Positions 24,230 through 32,315 of a stretch of 64,000 nt of DNA are shown here, in pieces (within the stretch, counting starts at the first letter, position 1; every line of letters begins with the position of its first letter). The position numbers were made by a program, and so were the translations under genes. The notes beneath the pieces are model-generated. The model ran no database searches and had not been told where the DNA came from. It was given only the letters and a program-made list of their open reading frames with translations. Source of the DNA: Streptomyces bungoensis (GTDB taxonomy: Bacteria > Actinomycetota > Actinomycetes > Streptomycetales > Streptomycetaceae); contig NZ_KQ948852.1 of NCBI RefSeq assembly GCF_001514215.1, positions 315,254 through 379,253 on the forward strand, in the 5' to 3' direction.

Positions 24230-25282
24230 TCAGTGGGCTGGCGGCGTGGCCGCAGGCCGGGTGACCGCGGACCGCTGCGGGCTCGGGCTGCCGCTCGGCA
24301 GGGGTGGCTGCGTCGACGGCTGGTGGCGGGCGTTGAACTCGGCGACGTTGCGCAGGTGCTCGGTGTAGTCGGCGGTGAAGCGGGTCTCTCCGGGATCGAT
24401 CGTGACGAAGTACAGCCAGTCACCCGCCGGCGGACTGGTCACCGCGCGGATCGCGTCCTCGCCGGGGTTGCCGATGGGGGTGGGCGGCAGGCCCAAGCGC
24501 TGGTAGGAGTTGTACGGGTTGTCCATGCGGACGTCGTCGATGCTGGTGTGCACGGCGGTACGGTTCAGCGCGTAGTTGAGCGTGGAGTCCATCTGCAGCG
24601 GCATGCCGCGCTGCAGCCGGTTGAAGACGACGCGCGCCACCTTGCCCATGTCGGCCTTCGTCGCGGCCTCCGCCTGCACAATGCTGGCGATGGTGACCGT
24701 CTGGTAGACGTTCAACGCGTTGAGCTGAGCCCCGGCCGCGACCGGCGCCTTGTGGAACTCGTCGTTGGCGGTGTCGACCATCTGACGCAGCACTGACTCG
24801 GGAGTGGCGCCCTTCGCGACGGGATAGGTCGCGGGGAACAGGTAGCCCTCCGGGTTGCCGGCCGCCTCGCTCGGCAACTGCAGGTGGGCCTTGTCCAGGG
24901 CCACGCGGGTGCTCCCCGGGGGCAGTCCGAGCGTCCGGTCGACGGCGTCGTACACCTGGCTCGCGCGCCAGCCCTCCGGGACGACCAGCGTCCGCGTCGG
25001 GGTGCCGGTCTCCGGCGCCGGACGACCGCCGTTCGGCTTCAGCAGCGGCACCGCCACGGCCGCGCCCACCAGCACGGCGCCGGTCGCGACGAGGGCGACC
25101 CTGCCCCGGCGTGTCAGACGCAACGCCCCATCTCGCACAGCGCCCCGCCGCACCGTGCCGCGGCGTGCCGTGCTCCGTGGCATCGTGCTCCGTAGCGCCG
25201 TACCGCGCCGCCTCGCGCTCCGTCGCGGAGTGTTCATCTGCATGCGGGCACGGTAGTACGCAGACGACATCAAATCCGACAT
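24230..25282 (-). CDS. mltG: Endolytic murein transglycosylase MltG (YceG-like)
   Basis: About 350 residues. A basic, low-complexity cytoplasmic N-terminus (multiple ARRGT/RRG repeats) is followed by one transmembrane anchor (RVALVATGAVLVGAAVAVPLL) and an extracytoplasmic YceG domain. The catalytic glutamate lies in IASIVQAEA, followed by ARVVFNRLQRGMPLQMDSTLNYAL and NPYNSYQRLGLPPTPIGNPGEDAI, all family hallmarks. It cuts nascent glycan strands at the membrane and ends their elongation. It is not next to the Holliday-junction resolvase and aroE genes that accompany the main actinobacterial mltG, so this may be a second copy. ATG 25282 and several nearby codons are possible starts. Confidence 0.88.
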   Translation of the reverse strand: MSDLMSSAYYRARMQMNTPRRSARRRGTALRSTMPRSTARRGTVRRGAVRDGALRLTRRGRVALVATGAVLVGAAVAVPLLKPNGGRPAPETGTPTRTLVVPEGWRASQVYDAVDRTLGLPPGSTRVALDKAHLQLPSEAAGNPEGYLFPATYPVAKGATPESVLRQMVDTANDEFHKAPVAAGAQLNALNVYQTVTIASIVQAEAATKADMGKVARVVFNRLQRGMPLQMDSTLNYALNRTAVHTSIDDVRMDNPYNSYQRLGLPPTPIGNPGEDAIRAVTSPPAGDWLYFVTIDPGETRFTADYTEHLRNVAEFNARHQPSTQPPLPSGSPSPQRSAVTRPAATPPAH

Positions 25283-25363
25283 ATCGTCATCTTGTCGGCC
25301 ACGGTTGCGCACCAGCCGCCGACTCGGGCCCCTGCCGGGCGGCCCGCGCCCCGCCCCGCCGCG

Positions 25364-27172
25364 TCAGCCCGCCGGCTCCAACTGCGCGTCGCGGCGCACC
25401 AGGGCCGCGTACCGCCCGTCGAGGGACAGCAGTTCCTCGTGCGTGCCCTGTTCGGCGACCCGGCCGGAGTCCAGGACCACGATCTGGTCGGCGCTGCGGA
25501 TGGTGGACAGGCGGTGGGCGATCGTGACGGTCGTCCGGTCGGCGGACAGGGCGTCGATGGCATCCTGCACGGCGGCCTCCGTCCGGGTGTCCAGAGCGCT
25601 GGTCGCCTCGTCGAGGATGAGGACCGGCGGGTCGCGCAGGATGGTGCGGGCTATGGCCAGGCGCTGCTTCTCGCCGCCGGAGAAGCGGTGGCCCCGTTCG
25701 CCGACGACGGTGTCGTAGCCGTCGGGCAGTGCGGCTATGTGGTCGTGGATCTGCGCCGCCCTGGCCGCCGCGTGCAGTTCCTCGTCGGTGGCGTCCGGCT
25801 TGGCGAAGCGCAGGTTCTCGGCGACCGAGGCGTGGAAGAGGTACGTCTCCTGCGAGACGACGCCGACCGCGCGGGCCAGGGTGTCGAAGTCGAGGTCGCG
25901 GACGTCGACGCCGTCGAGGGTGACGCGGCCGCCGGTCACGTCGTACAGCCGCGGCACCAGATAGCCGAGCGTGGACTTGCCGGCGCCGGTCGGGCCGACG
26001 ACGGCCAGGCTGCCGCCGGCGGGGACGGTCACGTCGATGCCGTCGAGCACGGGACGGGTCGCTTCGTCCTGGTCGTAGCGGAACTCGACGCCCTCGAAGC
26101 GGACCTCTCCCTTGATCCGGTCGAGGTGCACCGGCTGCGCGCGCTCGGTGATGTCGACGGGCAGGTCCAGGTACTCGAAGATGCGCTGGAAGAGCGCGAG
26201 GGAGGTCTGTATCTGGACGCCGGTCGCCAGCAGGCTCACCGCGGGCCGGAACAGGCCCTGCTGGAGCGAGACGAAGGCGACGATGGTGCCGAGCGAGACG
26301 CGCGGGCCGCCGAGCTGGAGGGCCAGGCCCGCGGTCCAGTAGATGACGGCGGGCATCGCGGCCATCACGATGGTGATGACGGCCATGCGCCAGCGCCCGG
26401 CCATGTTCGACCGGACCTCGAGGTCGACCAGGCCTTCGGACTCCTCGGCGAAGGACGCGGTCAGCGAGTCGGAGCGGCCCATCGTGCGGCCGAGCAGGAT
26501 GCCGCTGACGGAGAGCGATTCGGTGACCGTGGCGGCCATCGCGGCCATCTGCTTCTGCCGCTGGGTGGTGATTCTCTTGCGTTCGTTGCCGACGCGGCGG
26601 CTGATCCACACGAAGACCGGGAGCAGGAGCAGGGAGACGACGGTCAGCCGCCAGTCGAGCGCGACCATCGCGACGATGGTGGCGACGACGCTGGTGGCGT
26701 TGGAGACCAGCGAGGTCGCGGTGGAGGTGACGGTGGCCTGCATGCCCCCGATGTCGTTGGCGATGCGGGACTGCACCTCGCCGGTGCGGGTGCGGGTGAA
26801 GAAGGCGAGGGACATGCGCTGCAGGCGGCCGTAGACGGCGGTGCGCAGGTCGTGCATGACGCGCTGGCCCACGGTGGTGGAGATCAGCGTCTGCAGCACG
26901 CCGAAGACGCTGGAGAGCACCGCGCTCAGGATCATGCCCAGGGCGAGCAGGCTCAGCAGGCCGGTGCGGCCCTGCGGGATCGCGACGTCCAGGGTCTCCT
27001 TGAGGAGGAACGGCGTGGCCACCGAGACCAGCGAGGAGGCGCCGACCAGCACGCCCACGATCGCGAGCCGCCCGCGGTAGGGGCGGAAGAGACGCAGGAT
27101 GCGGCGGACCTGCCGCGGCTGTTCCCCGGCGTCGGCAGGTGGGGTCCAGGAGGGTTCACGGTCGGGATGCAT
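25364..27172 (-). CDS. ABC exporter half-transporter (MsbA/LmrA type)
   Basis: A 602-residue fusion of a six-helix permease (about residues 35-320) and an ATPase. All ATPase motifs are intact: Walker A GPTGAGKSTL, signature FSGGEKQRLAIAR, Walker B VLILDEATSALD and the H-loop in TIAHRLSTI, so it should work as a homodimer and export a lipophilic substrate. It is divergent from a MarR regulator whose operator lies in the shared 113-bp region, the classic layout of a drug-inducible pump. The ATG at 27172 has GGAG 3 nt upstream. Confidence 0.9.
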   Translation of the reverse strand: MHPDREPSWTPPADAGEQPRQVRRILRLFRPYRGRLAIVGVLVGASSLVSVATPFLLKETLDVAIPQGRTGLLSLLALGMILSAVLSSVFGVLQTLISTTVGQRVMHDLRTAVYGRLQRMSLAFFTRTRTGEVQSRIANDIGGMQATVTSTATSLVSNATSVVATIVAMVALDWRLTVVSLLLLPVFVWISRRVGNERKRITTQRQKQMAAMAATVTESLSVSGILLGRTMGRSDSLTASFAEESEGLVDLEVRSNMAGRWRMAVITIVMAAMPAVIYWTAGLALQLGGPRVSLGTIVAFVSLQQGLFRPAVSLLATGVQIQTSLALFQRIFEYLDLPVDITERAQPVHLDRIKGEVRFEGVEFRYDQDEATRPVLDGIDVTVPAGGSLAVVGPTGAGKSTLGYLVPRLYDVTGGRVTLDGVDVRDLDFDTLARAVGVVSQETYLFHASVAENLRFAKPDATDEELHAAARAAQIHDHIAALPDGYDTVVGERGHRFSGGEKQRLAIARTILRDPPVLILDEATSALDTRTEAAVQDAIDALSADRTTVTIAHRLSTIRSADQIVVLDSGRVAEQGTHEELLSLDGRYAALVRRDAQLEPAG

Positions 27173-27236
27173 GGGCTCCTACGGAGGTGAGCGGGCGCCG
27201 GCATGGGACCGCCGGCGGCGACTGACGGATCGTAGC

Positions 27237-27261
27237 TCATTGTTACCTATACTCACAATGA
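27237..27261. promoter_or_regulatory. MarR-type operator overlapping a -10 box
   Basis: TCATTGT (27237-27243) and ACAATGA (27255-27261) form a perfect 7-bp inverted repeat with an 11-bp spacer that contains TATACT (27248-27253), a near-consensus -10 box. MarR proteins bind such 16-25 bp AT-rich palindromes. It lies between the ABC exporter and the marR-like gene and can control both. Confidence 0.7.
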
Positions 27262-27285
27262 ACGGCATCCTGATATTGTTCCCGC

Positions 27286-27744
27286 ATGACCAGCCCCGAT
27301 CCCGACGGCCTGCTCGCCGAGCAGTTGCTGCGGCTCACCCGCCGGGTCCACCGCATCCAGAAACGCCACCTGGAGCGGCGCGACCTCGCCATCACGCCGG
27401 CCCAGTCCCGGCTGCTGCGCACCCTGGCGCACTGCGACTCCCCTCCCCGCATGGCGGACCTCGCCGAGCGCCTCGAGGTGGTGCCCCGTGCGGTGACGAC
27501 GCTGGTCGACGCGCTGGAGGCGAGCGGCAAGGTGCGGCGGATGCCGGACCCGGCGAACCGGCGGGTGACCCGCATCGAGCTGACGGACGACGGCCGGGCG
27601 GCCCTGCGCGAGCTGCGCGGGGCGCGCCGGTCGGCGGCCGAGGAGATCCTCGCGCCGCTCACCGAGAAGGAGCGCCAGGTGCTCGGTGTGCTCCTGGACA
27701 CGCTGATCGAGGGAGAGGCCGCCGCACCCGCCAAGCACTGCTGA
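27286..27744 (+). CDS. MarR-family transcriptional regulator
   Basis: A 152-residue winged-helix protein. The recognition region is MADLAERLEVVPRAVTTLVDALEASGKVRRMPDPANRRVTRIELTDDG (about residues 56-103), with the wing DPANRRVTRIELT. Flanking helices form the dimer. It is likely to repress the divergent ABC exporter and its own gene from the palindrome at 27237-27261, and to be released by the exported drug. The ATG at 27286 lies about 27 bp after the predicted transcription start. Confidence 0.9.
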   Translation: MTSPDPDGLLAEQLLRLTRRVHRIQKRHLERRDLAITPAQSRLLRTLAHCDSPPRMADLAERLEVVPRAVTTLVDALEASGKVRRMPDPANRRVTRIELTDDGRAALRELRGARRSAAEEILAPLTEKERQVLGVLLDTLIEGEAAAPAKHC

Positions 27745-27784
27745 GGCCGCCCCTCCGGACCGGGCGCAGGAGGAGTTCCCGGAC

Positions 27785-29398
27785 TCAGCAGCGGATGCGG
27801 TCCTGCGTCAGCACCCCCTGCACGGTGGTCAGGGAACGGTCGTAGCAGCCGTCCGAGCCACGGCGACGGTACCGCTCGCTCGATGTGCCCACCGCGTGGC
27901 GCTGCTCGCGCGGGACGTTCACCGTGTACGTGGCGTCGCCGCTGTAGGTGTCGTCGAGCCGCCACCACGCGGTGCGCCGGCCGCCTTGCCGCTGGACGAG
28001 GGCGGCCCGGTCGCCGAGGGTCAGCACGGTGCGCAGCCGGCCGTCCGGGTCGAGGGTCGTGGTCCCGTTCACGGTGTACGTCAGGTGCGTGTGCGTCGTC
28101 CGCGCGGGGCCGGCCGCGCCTGCGGTGGTGACCGCCTCGTCGTCCGTCCAGGTCGCGTCCAGCCCGTCCGCGTTCTCGCCGTCTGTCCAGCGGTGCGCGG
28201 AGTGGTTGGCGAGGGTGCGGGTGACGGTGGTGGCCACACGTCCGTGCGAGGTGTCGAGGTATCCGGCCACGGTGAGCCGGTGTCCGGCCTCGGTGTCGAC
28301 CCGGTTCTGCGTACCGGGCGTGTAGACCGAGGAGTCGGCGAGGTCCGTCGCCCGGTTCACGGTCAGCGCCCCGGTCAGCCGGGCACGGTGTGCGTCCTGC
28401 CAGACCAGGACGTTCACGGGTGTGCTCCAGCCGGACTGCCCGGCCGGCACGCCCACGACGGAGACCTCCACCCGGTGCGGGCGGCCGTCGTCGAGGAGCG
28501 CCGCGAACGGAGTGAGGTCGTACTCGACGGGCCGCACGTCGAAGGCCCGCGGGCCCGGAACGACGTACCAGAGGTAGGGATTGGACCAGCCGCCTGTCCA
28601 CACGTGCGGGAACGGCGCGGCGATCCCGGCCAGTTGTCCGTCGACCCTGATCTGCACCTCCCGGTACGGACCGCGATCGGCCTTGCAGGAGTACGGCGCC
28701 GGGTCGGCCACGGTCAGGTACCAGAACTCCTCGCAGCCGCCGCCGGACCCGGTGGCGTACACCTCGGCGACGATGCGTTCGCTGTTGCGCGCAGTGGTGA
28801 GGGTCGTGGCGCCGGGCGTGCCGGCCAGGGTGAGGACGCGGTCGGGGGCCGGGCTCGCGGGACGGCCCGCGTAGAAGGTGAGGGTCACCTCGACGTCGAT
28901 GACGCCGGTGTAGGTGTCGTCCACCACGTTGCCGATGAGCATCTCGACGTCCTGCGCCCGGCGGAAGGTGTCGCTGTAGCGGGTGACGTCCTTCTCCACG
29001 CGCCAGGCGATGCCGTCGGGTGACGGCTCGGGTGTCGAGGTGCGCAGGATCTCGACACCACCGACGTGCAGATAGCCCAGGCGGTCGAACTGACGGCCCT
29101 TCACCGTGCCGTCGAGCCGCAGCACGACCTTGCTCCAGCGCTCGCCGCAGCCTCGGGGCGGCGTGTACGCGCCCCGGTAGGGGCTGAAGTCGCGGAATCG
29201 CGCCTCGGCCAGGGTGACCCGGCAGGATGTGGTGTGCGGCCGCGGGACCTGCGGGGCCGCGGTCACCGGGTCGTGCCAGTCGGTGCCGAACTGTGGCGGC
29301 ACGTCCGCGGCGTGCGCGGCGGCAGCCCCGGTGCCGAACAGCGTGCTCACCAGGAGGGTCGCTCCGGCGAGCATGGACATGACTAACCGTCTTCTCAT
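27785..29398 (-). CDS. Secreted PNGase-A-like peptide-N-glycosidase, TTA-containing
   Basis: A 537-residue secreted protein; the signal peptide is residues 1 to about 31 (ending AAAAHAA). It resembles the plant peptide:N-glycanase A family (PF12222-type): PPRGCGERWSKVVLRLDGTVKGRQFDRLGYLHVGGVEILRTSTPEPSPDGIAWRVEKDVTRYS-like blocks appear in order, then CEEFWYLTV and WTGGWSNPYLWYVVPGPRAFDVRPVEYDLTPFAALLDDG. Such enzymes release N-glycans from asparagine. Codon 5 is TTA (29386-29384) and codons 2-3 are the rare AGA, so translation may depend on the bldA tRNA. No strong RBS is seen. The neighbouring MarR gene is convergent. Confidence 0.85.
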   Translation of the reverse strand: MRRRLVMSMLAGATLLVSTLFGTGAAAAHAADVPPQFGTDWHDPVTAAPQVPRPHTTSCRVTLAEARFRDFSPYRGAYTPPRGCGERWSKVVLRLDGTVKGRQFDRLGYLHVGGVEILRTSTPEPSPDGIAWRVEKDVTRYSDTFRRAQDVEMLIGNVVDDTYTGVIDVEVTLTFYAGRPASPAPDRVLTLAGTPGATTLTTARNSERIVAEVYATGSGGGCEEFWYLTVADPAPYSCKADRGPYREVQIRVDGQLAGIAAPFPHVWTGGWSNPYLWYVVPGPRAFDVRPVEYDLTPFAALLDDGRPHRVEVSVVGVPAGQSGWSTPVNVLVWQDAHRARLTGALTVNRATDLADSSVYTPGTQNRVDTEAGHRLTVAGYLDTSHGRVATTVTRTLANHSAHRWTDGENADGLDATWTDDEAVTTAGAAGPARTTHTHLTYTVNGTTTLDPDGRLRTVLTLGDRAALVQRQGGRRTAWWRLDDTYSGDATYTVNVPREQRHAVGTSSERYRRRGSDGCYDRSLTTVQGVLTQDRIRC

Positions 29399-29487
29399 GG
29401 CCGGTTTTCTACGGGGAGACCTGTCTGCCCGCAATAACGCCTTCCGGCCGATCCGCCGCGGTCGCCGTGAAAGCGCCGGCGGCGCGG

Positions 29488-30243
29488 TCAGCCGCCCAGG
29501 TCCGCCCGGTCGCCCATGACGATCACGGGGTGCCGGGCGGGGTCGAGCGTGCGCAGCAGGTACCGCATGGCTTCCTCGGAGACGCTGACGCAGGCCGAGG
29601 TACCGCTGCCGTGGTCCAGATGCAGCCAGATACCCCCGCCCTTCTCCTGGCCCAGGGGTCGGGTGCCGTCGAGCGGCGCGGTGCCCTTGACGCGGTTGTA
29701 GTCGATGGCGATGACGTAGTCGAAGTCGTGCCGGTGGGACGCGGCCCAGTACCGCGGGGTCGCATAGCCGGCCGCGTTGTGGTCGTACGGCAACTTGGCA
29801 CCCGGGTCCGGCAGTACGCCTCCCGCGTCGGAGAGGGTGAAGACGCCGACCGGGCTGCGCTTGTCGCCCTCGTGGTGGTCGGTGGTCCAGCCCTGGCGGC
29901 CGTTGTGCGCGGGCCAACTGCCCGCCGCGTGCCAGCGCGTACCGCGCCGGGTGTACAGCATCACCGTGGTCTCGGCCGAGTTCCTGCCCGCACCGGTCGC
30001 GACGACGACCTGACTGGAGTCGGCGGGTATGTGCCGGTACAGGCGGTCACCGATGCCCGGGATTCGGGTCGAGTCGGCCGGTGGACTCTGCGACGCCTTG
30101 GCCGCCGAGCCGGGCGCCCCACCCGAACGGGTGCCGCCGCCTCCGGAGGCACCACCGCAGGCGGACAGACCCGCCAGCAGGGTTCCGAACGCCGCCACTC
30201 CTGCCGTCACACGCCACACACCGTCGATCCGCACGCGACCCAT
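29488..30243 (-). CDS. L,D-transpeptidase-like lipoprotein (YkuD fold)
   Basis: A 251-residue protein. The N-terminal signal has a lipobox, LLAGLSAC with Cys about 29, so it is anchored to the outer face of the membrane. After a Gly/Ser-rich linker the YkuD-like domain shows GVFTLSDAGG, YDHNAAGYATPRYW, GIWLHLDHGSGTSACVSVSEEAM with the putative catalytic His and Cys, and ends PVIVMGDRADL. The usual SxGC is SAC-V here, so cross-linking activity is likely but not certain. The ATG at 30243 has GGAAGGGGG upstream. It is divergent from the ABC pair. Confidence 0.82.
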   Translation of the reverse strand: MGRVRIDGVWRVTAGVAAFGTLLAGLSACGGASGGGGTRSGGAPGSAAKASQSPPADSTRIPGIGDRLYRHIPADSSQVVVATGAGRNSAETTVMLYTRRGTRWHAAGSWPAHNGRQGWTTDHHEGDKRSPVGVFTLSDAGGVLPDPGAKLPYDHNAAGYATPRYWAASHRHDFDYVIAIDYNRVKGTAPLDGTRPLGQEKGGGIWLHLDHGSGTSACVSVSEEAMRYLLRTLDPARHPVIVMGDRADLGG

Positions 30244-30488
30244 GGTCGCATCCCCCTTCCCAAGGCCGTGCGCCCACCCCGGTATTGGACACGCCGGGGC
30301 CCCGCCTGCGCGACGGGCTTGTCCCCGCGTCACCGGAGCCGGACCGAAAGCGGCTCCGATCCGGCGGACTTCACCGGGCGGGTGGAAAAACCGGTTGAAA
30401 TTCGCCGTGCCGCGACGCGACCCTTTCACGGTTTGCTGCCGCCGCTTGCCGCCATCTCCTCCGCCCTGACACGAGCCACTGGGACGTC
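30244..30488. promoter_or_regulatory. Divergent 245-bp region upstream of the ABC pair and the YkuD lipoprotein
   Basis: It contains a 7-bp hairpin, GGAGCCG (30335-30341) with CGGCTCC (30351-30357), and an AT-rich patch around 30384-30402 with TTGAAA (30395-30400) as a possible -35 box. No matching -10 box is seen, and no regulator gene is adjacent. Confidence 0.3.
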
Positions 30489-32315
30489 ATGCAGATCCAA
30501 GACCTTCCGTATTCCGACCCGGGCGTACCGGACGCGCGATCGGGTCCTCACCTCCTGTGGTGGCTCTGGCGCAATCAGCTGGGTGGCCAGCTGAGGTCGC
30601 TGGCCTGGGGCCTGCTGCACTTCGTCTCCGTCTCCGCGCTGCCCTTCTGCGTGGGCCTCGCCATCCAGGCGGTCGTCGAGGAGTCCGGCACCGACCTGGC
30701 CCTGACGGGTGCTCTGATGCTGCTGTGCGGCATCGGGATCGCGGTGGGCGACACCTTCCTGCACCGGGCCGCCGTCACCAACTGGATCACCGCCGCCGCC
30801 CGTGTCCAGCAACTGCTGGCCCGCAAGGCCGCCCACCTCGGCTCCGCGCTGACCCGGCGCGTCGCGGCCGGCGAGGTCGTGGCCGTCTCCACCGGGGACG
30901 TGGAGAAGATCGGCTGGTTCGTCGAGGCCCTGTCCCGGTTCACCGCGGCCGCGGTGACGGTCGTCGTGGCCTGCGTCGGCCTGCTCGTCTACCAGCCCGC
31001 CCTGGGCGTGGTCGTCGCCGTCGGCCTGCCGGTCGTGGCACTCGCCGCTCTGCCCCTCCTGCCCCGGGCCACCCGCCGCGCCGACCTCCAGCGCGAGAAG
31101 GCCGGCCGCGCGACCGAACTCGCCTCGGACACCGTCGCGGGGCTGCGCGTCCTGCGCGGCATCGGCGGCGAGGACCTGTTCCTGGACCGCTACCGGCGTG
31201 CTTCGCAGGAGGTCCGGCACGCCGCCGTGCGCAGCGCCCGCATGTGGTCGCTGATCTCCGCGATTCAGGTGCTGCTGCCCGGACTGCTGCTGATCGCGGT
31301 CGTCTGGCACGGCATCCACCTGGCCCGCCACGGCCGGATCACGGTCGGCGAACTGGTCACCGTCTACAGCGCCGTCATGATCCTCAGCTATCCACTGCGG
31401 CACTTCGAGGAGATCGCCATGGCGTACTCCTTCTCCCGGCCGTCGGCCAAGCGGGCCGCACGCGTGCTGTCACTGGAGCGGCCCACGGACGCCGGAGGAT
31501 CGCGCGAGGCCGGAGTGCCCCGGGGCGATCTGTACGACCCGGCCACCGGTCTGCTCGCGGCGGAGGGCCTGCTCACCGCGGTGGTGTGCGGCGACCCGGA
31601 CGCGGCCGGGCGGCTCGCGGAACGCCTGGGCGGCCATCCCGCCGAGCCGGGCGTATCGGTACTGCTCGGCGGGGTGCCGCTCGACGACCTTCCGCTCGAC
31701 AGCGCCCGCACCGCGGTCCTCGTCCAGGACAAGGACCCGGTGCTGCTGTCCGGCACGCTGCGCGAACTGCTCGACGTGCCCGCCTCCGGTGCCGTCAGCG
31801 CCGAGGACGCGCTCGCGGCCGCGCAGTGCGAGGACGTGCTGGAGGCCCTGGTGCAGGGGTCGCTGGAGGCCGCCGACCCGATGGACGCGCGCATCACCGA
31901 GCGCGGCCGCTCGCTGTCGGGCGGCCAGCGCCAGCGGCTCGCCCTGGCCCGGTCCCTGGTCACCGATCCCGGGGTCCTGGTCCTGGACGAACCGACCTCC
32001 GCGGTCGACTCGCACACCGAGGCCCGCATCGCGGACGGTCTGCGGCGGCTGCGCACGGGGCGCACCACGGTGGTGTTCACCTCCTCGCCCCTGCTGCTGG
32101 ACCGGGCGGACCGGGTCGCCCTCGTCCACGAGGGCGAGGTCCTGGCGGTCGGCGTGCACCGCGAACTGGTCGCCACCGACCCCCGGTACCGGGCCGTGGT
32201 GACCCGGGAGACCGAGGAGGACCCGGCGCCGGCCGGCGCGGACCGGAACCTGACCGGGCAGGGCGCCCTCCTGGGTGCCTCGGACAAGCTCGCAGAGATC
32301 GAGGAGAGCGCATGA
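30489..32315 (+). CDS. ABC exporter subunit lacking Walker A (heterodimer partner 1)
   Basis: A 608-residue fusion of a six-helix permease (about residues 25-290) and an ATPase domain. The signature LSGGQRQRLALAR and Walker B VLVLDEPTSAVD are perfect, but the Walker A position reads VVCGDPDAAGRLAERL without the GxxGxGKST loop, and the H-loop His is replaced (VVFTSSPLLL). It therefore cannot bind ATP normally on its own. Its stop overlaps the start of the next gene (ATGA), and that subunit has the opposite defects. The two should form a heterodimeric exporter with one working ATP site. Confidence 0.88.
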   Translation: MQIQDLPYSDPGVPDARSGPHLLWWLWRNQLGGQLRSLAWGLLHFVSVSALPFCVGLAIQAVVEESGTDLALTGALMLLCGIGIAVGDTFLHRAAVTNWITAAARVQQLLARKAAHLGSALTRRVAAGEVVAVSTGDVEKIGWFVEALSRFTAAAVTVVVACVGLLVYQPALGVVVAVGLPVVALAALPLLPRATRRADLQREKAGRATELASDTVAGLRVLRGIGGEDLFLDRYRRASQEVRHAAVRSARMWSLISAIQVLLPGLLLIAVVWHGIHLARHGRITVGELVTVYSAVMILSYPLRHFEEIAMAYSFSRPSAKRAARVLSLERPTDAGGSREAGVPRGDLYDPATGLLAAEGLLTAVVCGDPDAAGRLAERLGGHPAEPGVSVLLGGVPLDDLPLDSARTAVLVQDKDPVLLSGTLRELLDVPASGAVSAEDALAAAQCEDVLEALVQGSLEAADPMDARITERGRSLSGGQRQRLALARSLVTDPGVLVLDEPTSAVDSHTEARIADGLRRLRTGRTTVVFTSSPLLLDRADRVALVHEGEVLAVGVHRELVATDPRYRAVVTRETEEDPAPAGADRNLTGQGALLGASDKLAEIEESA

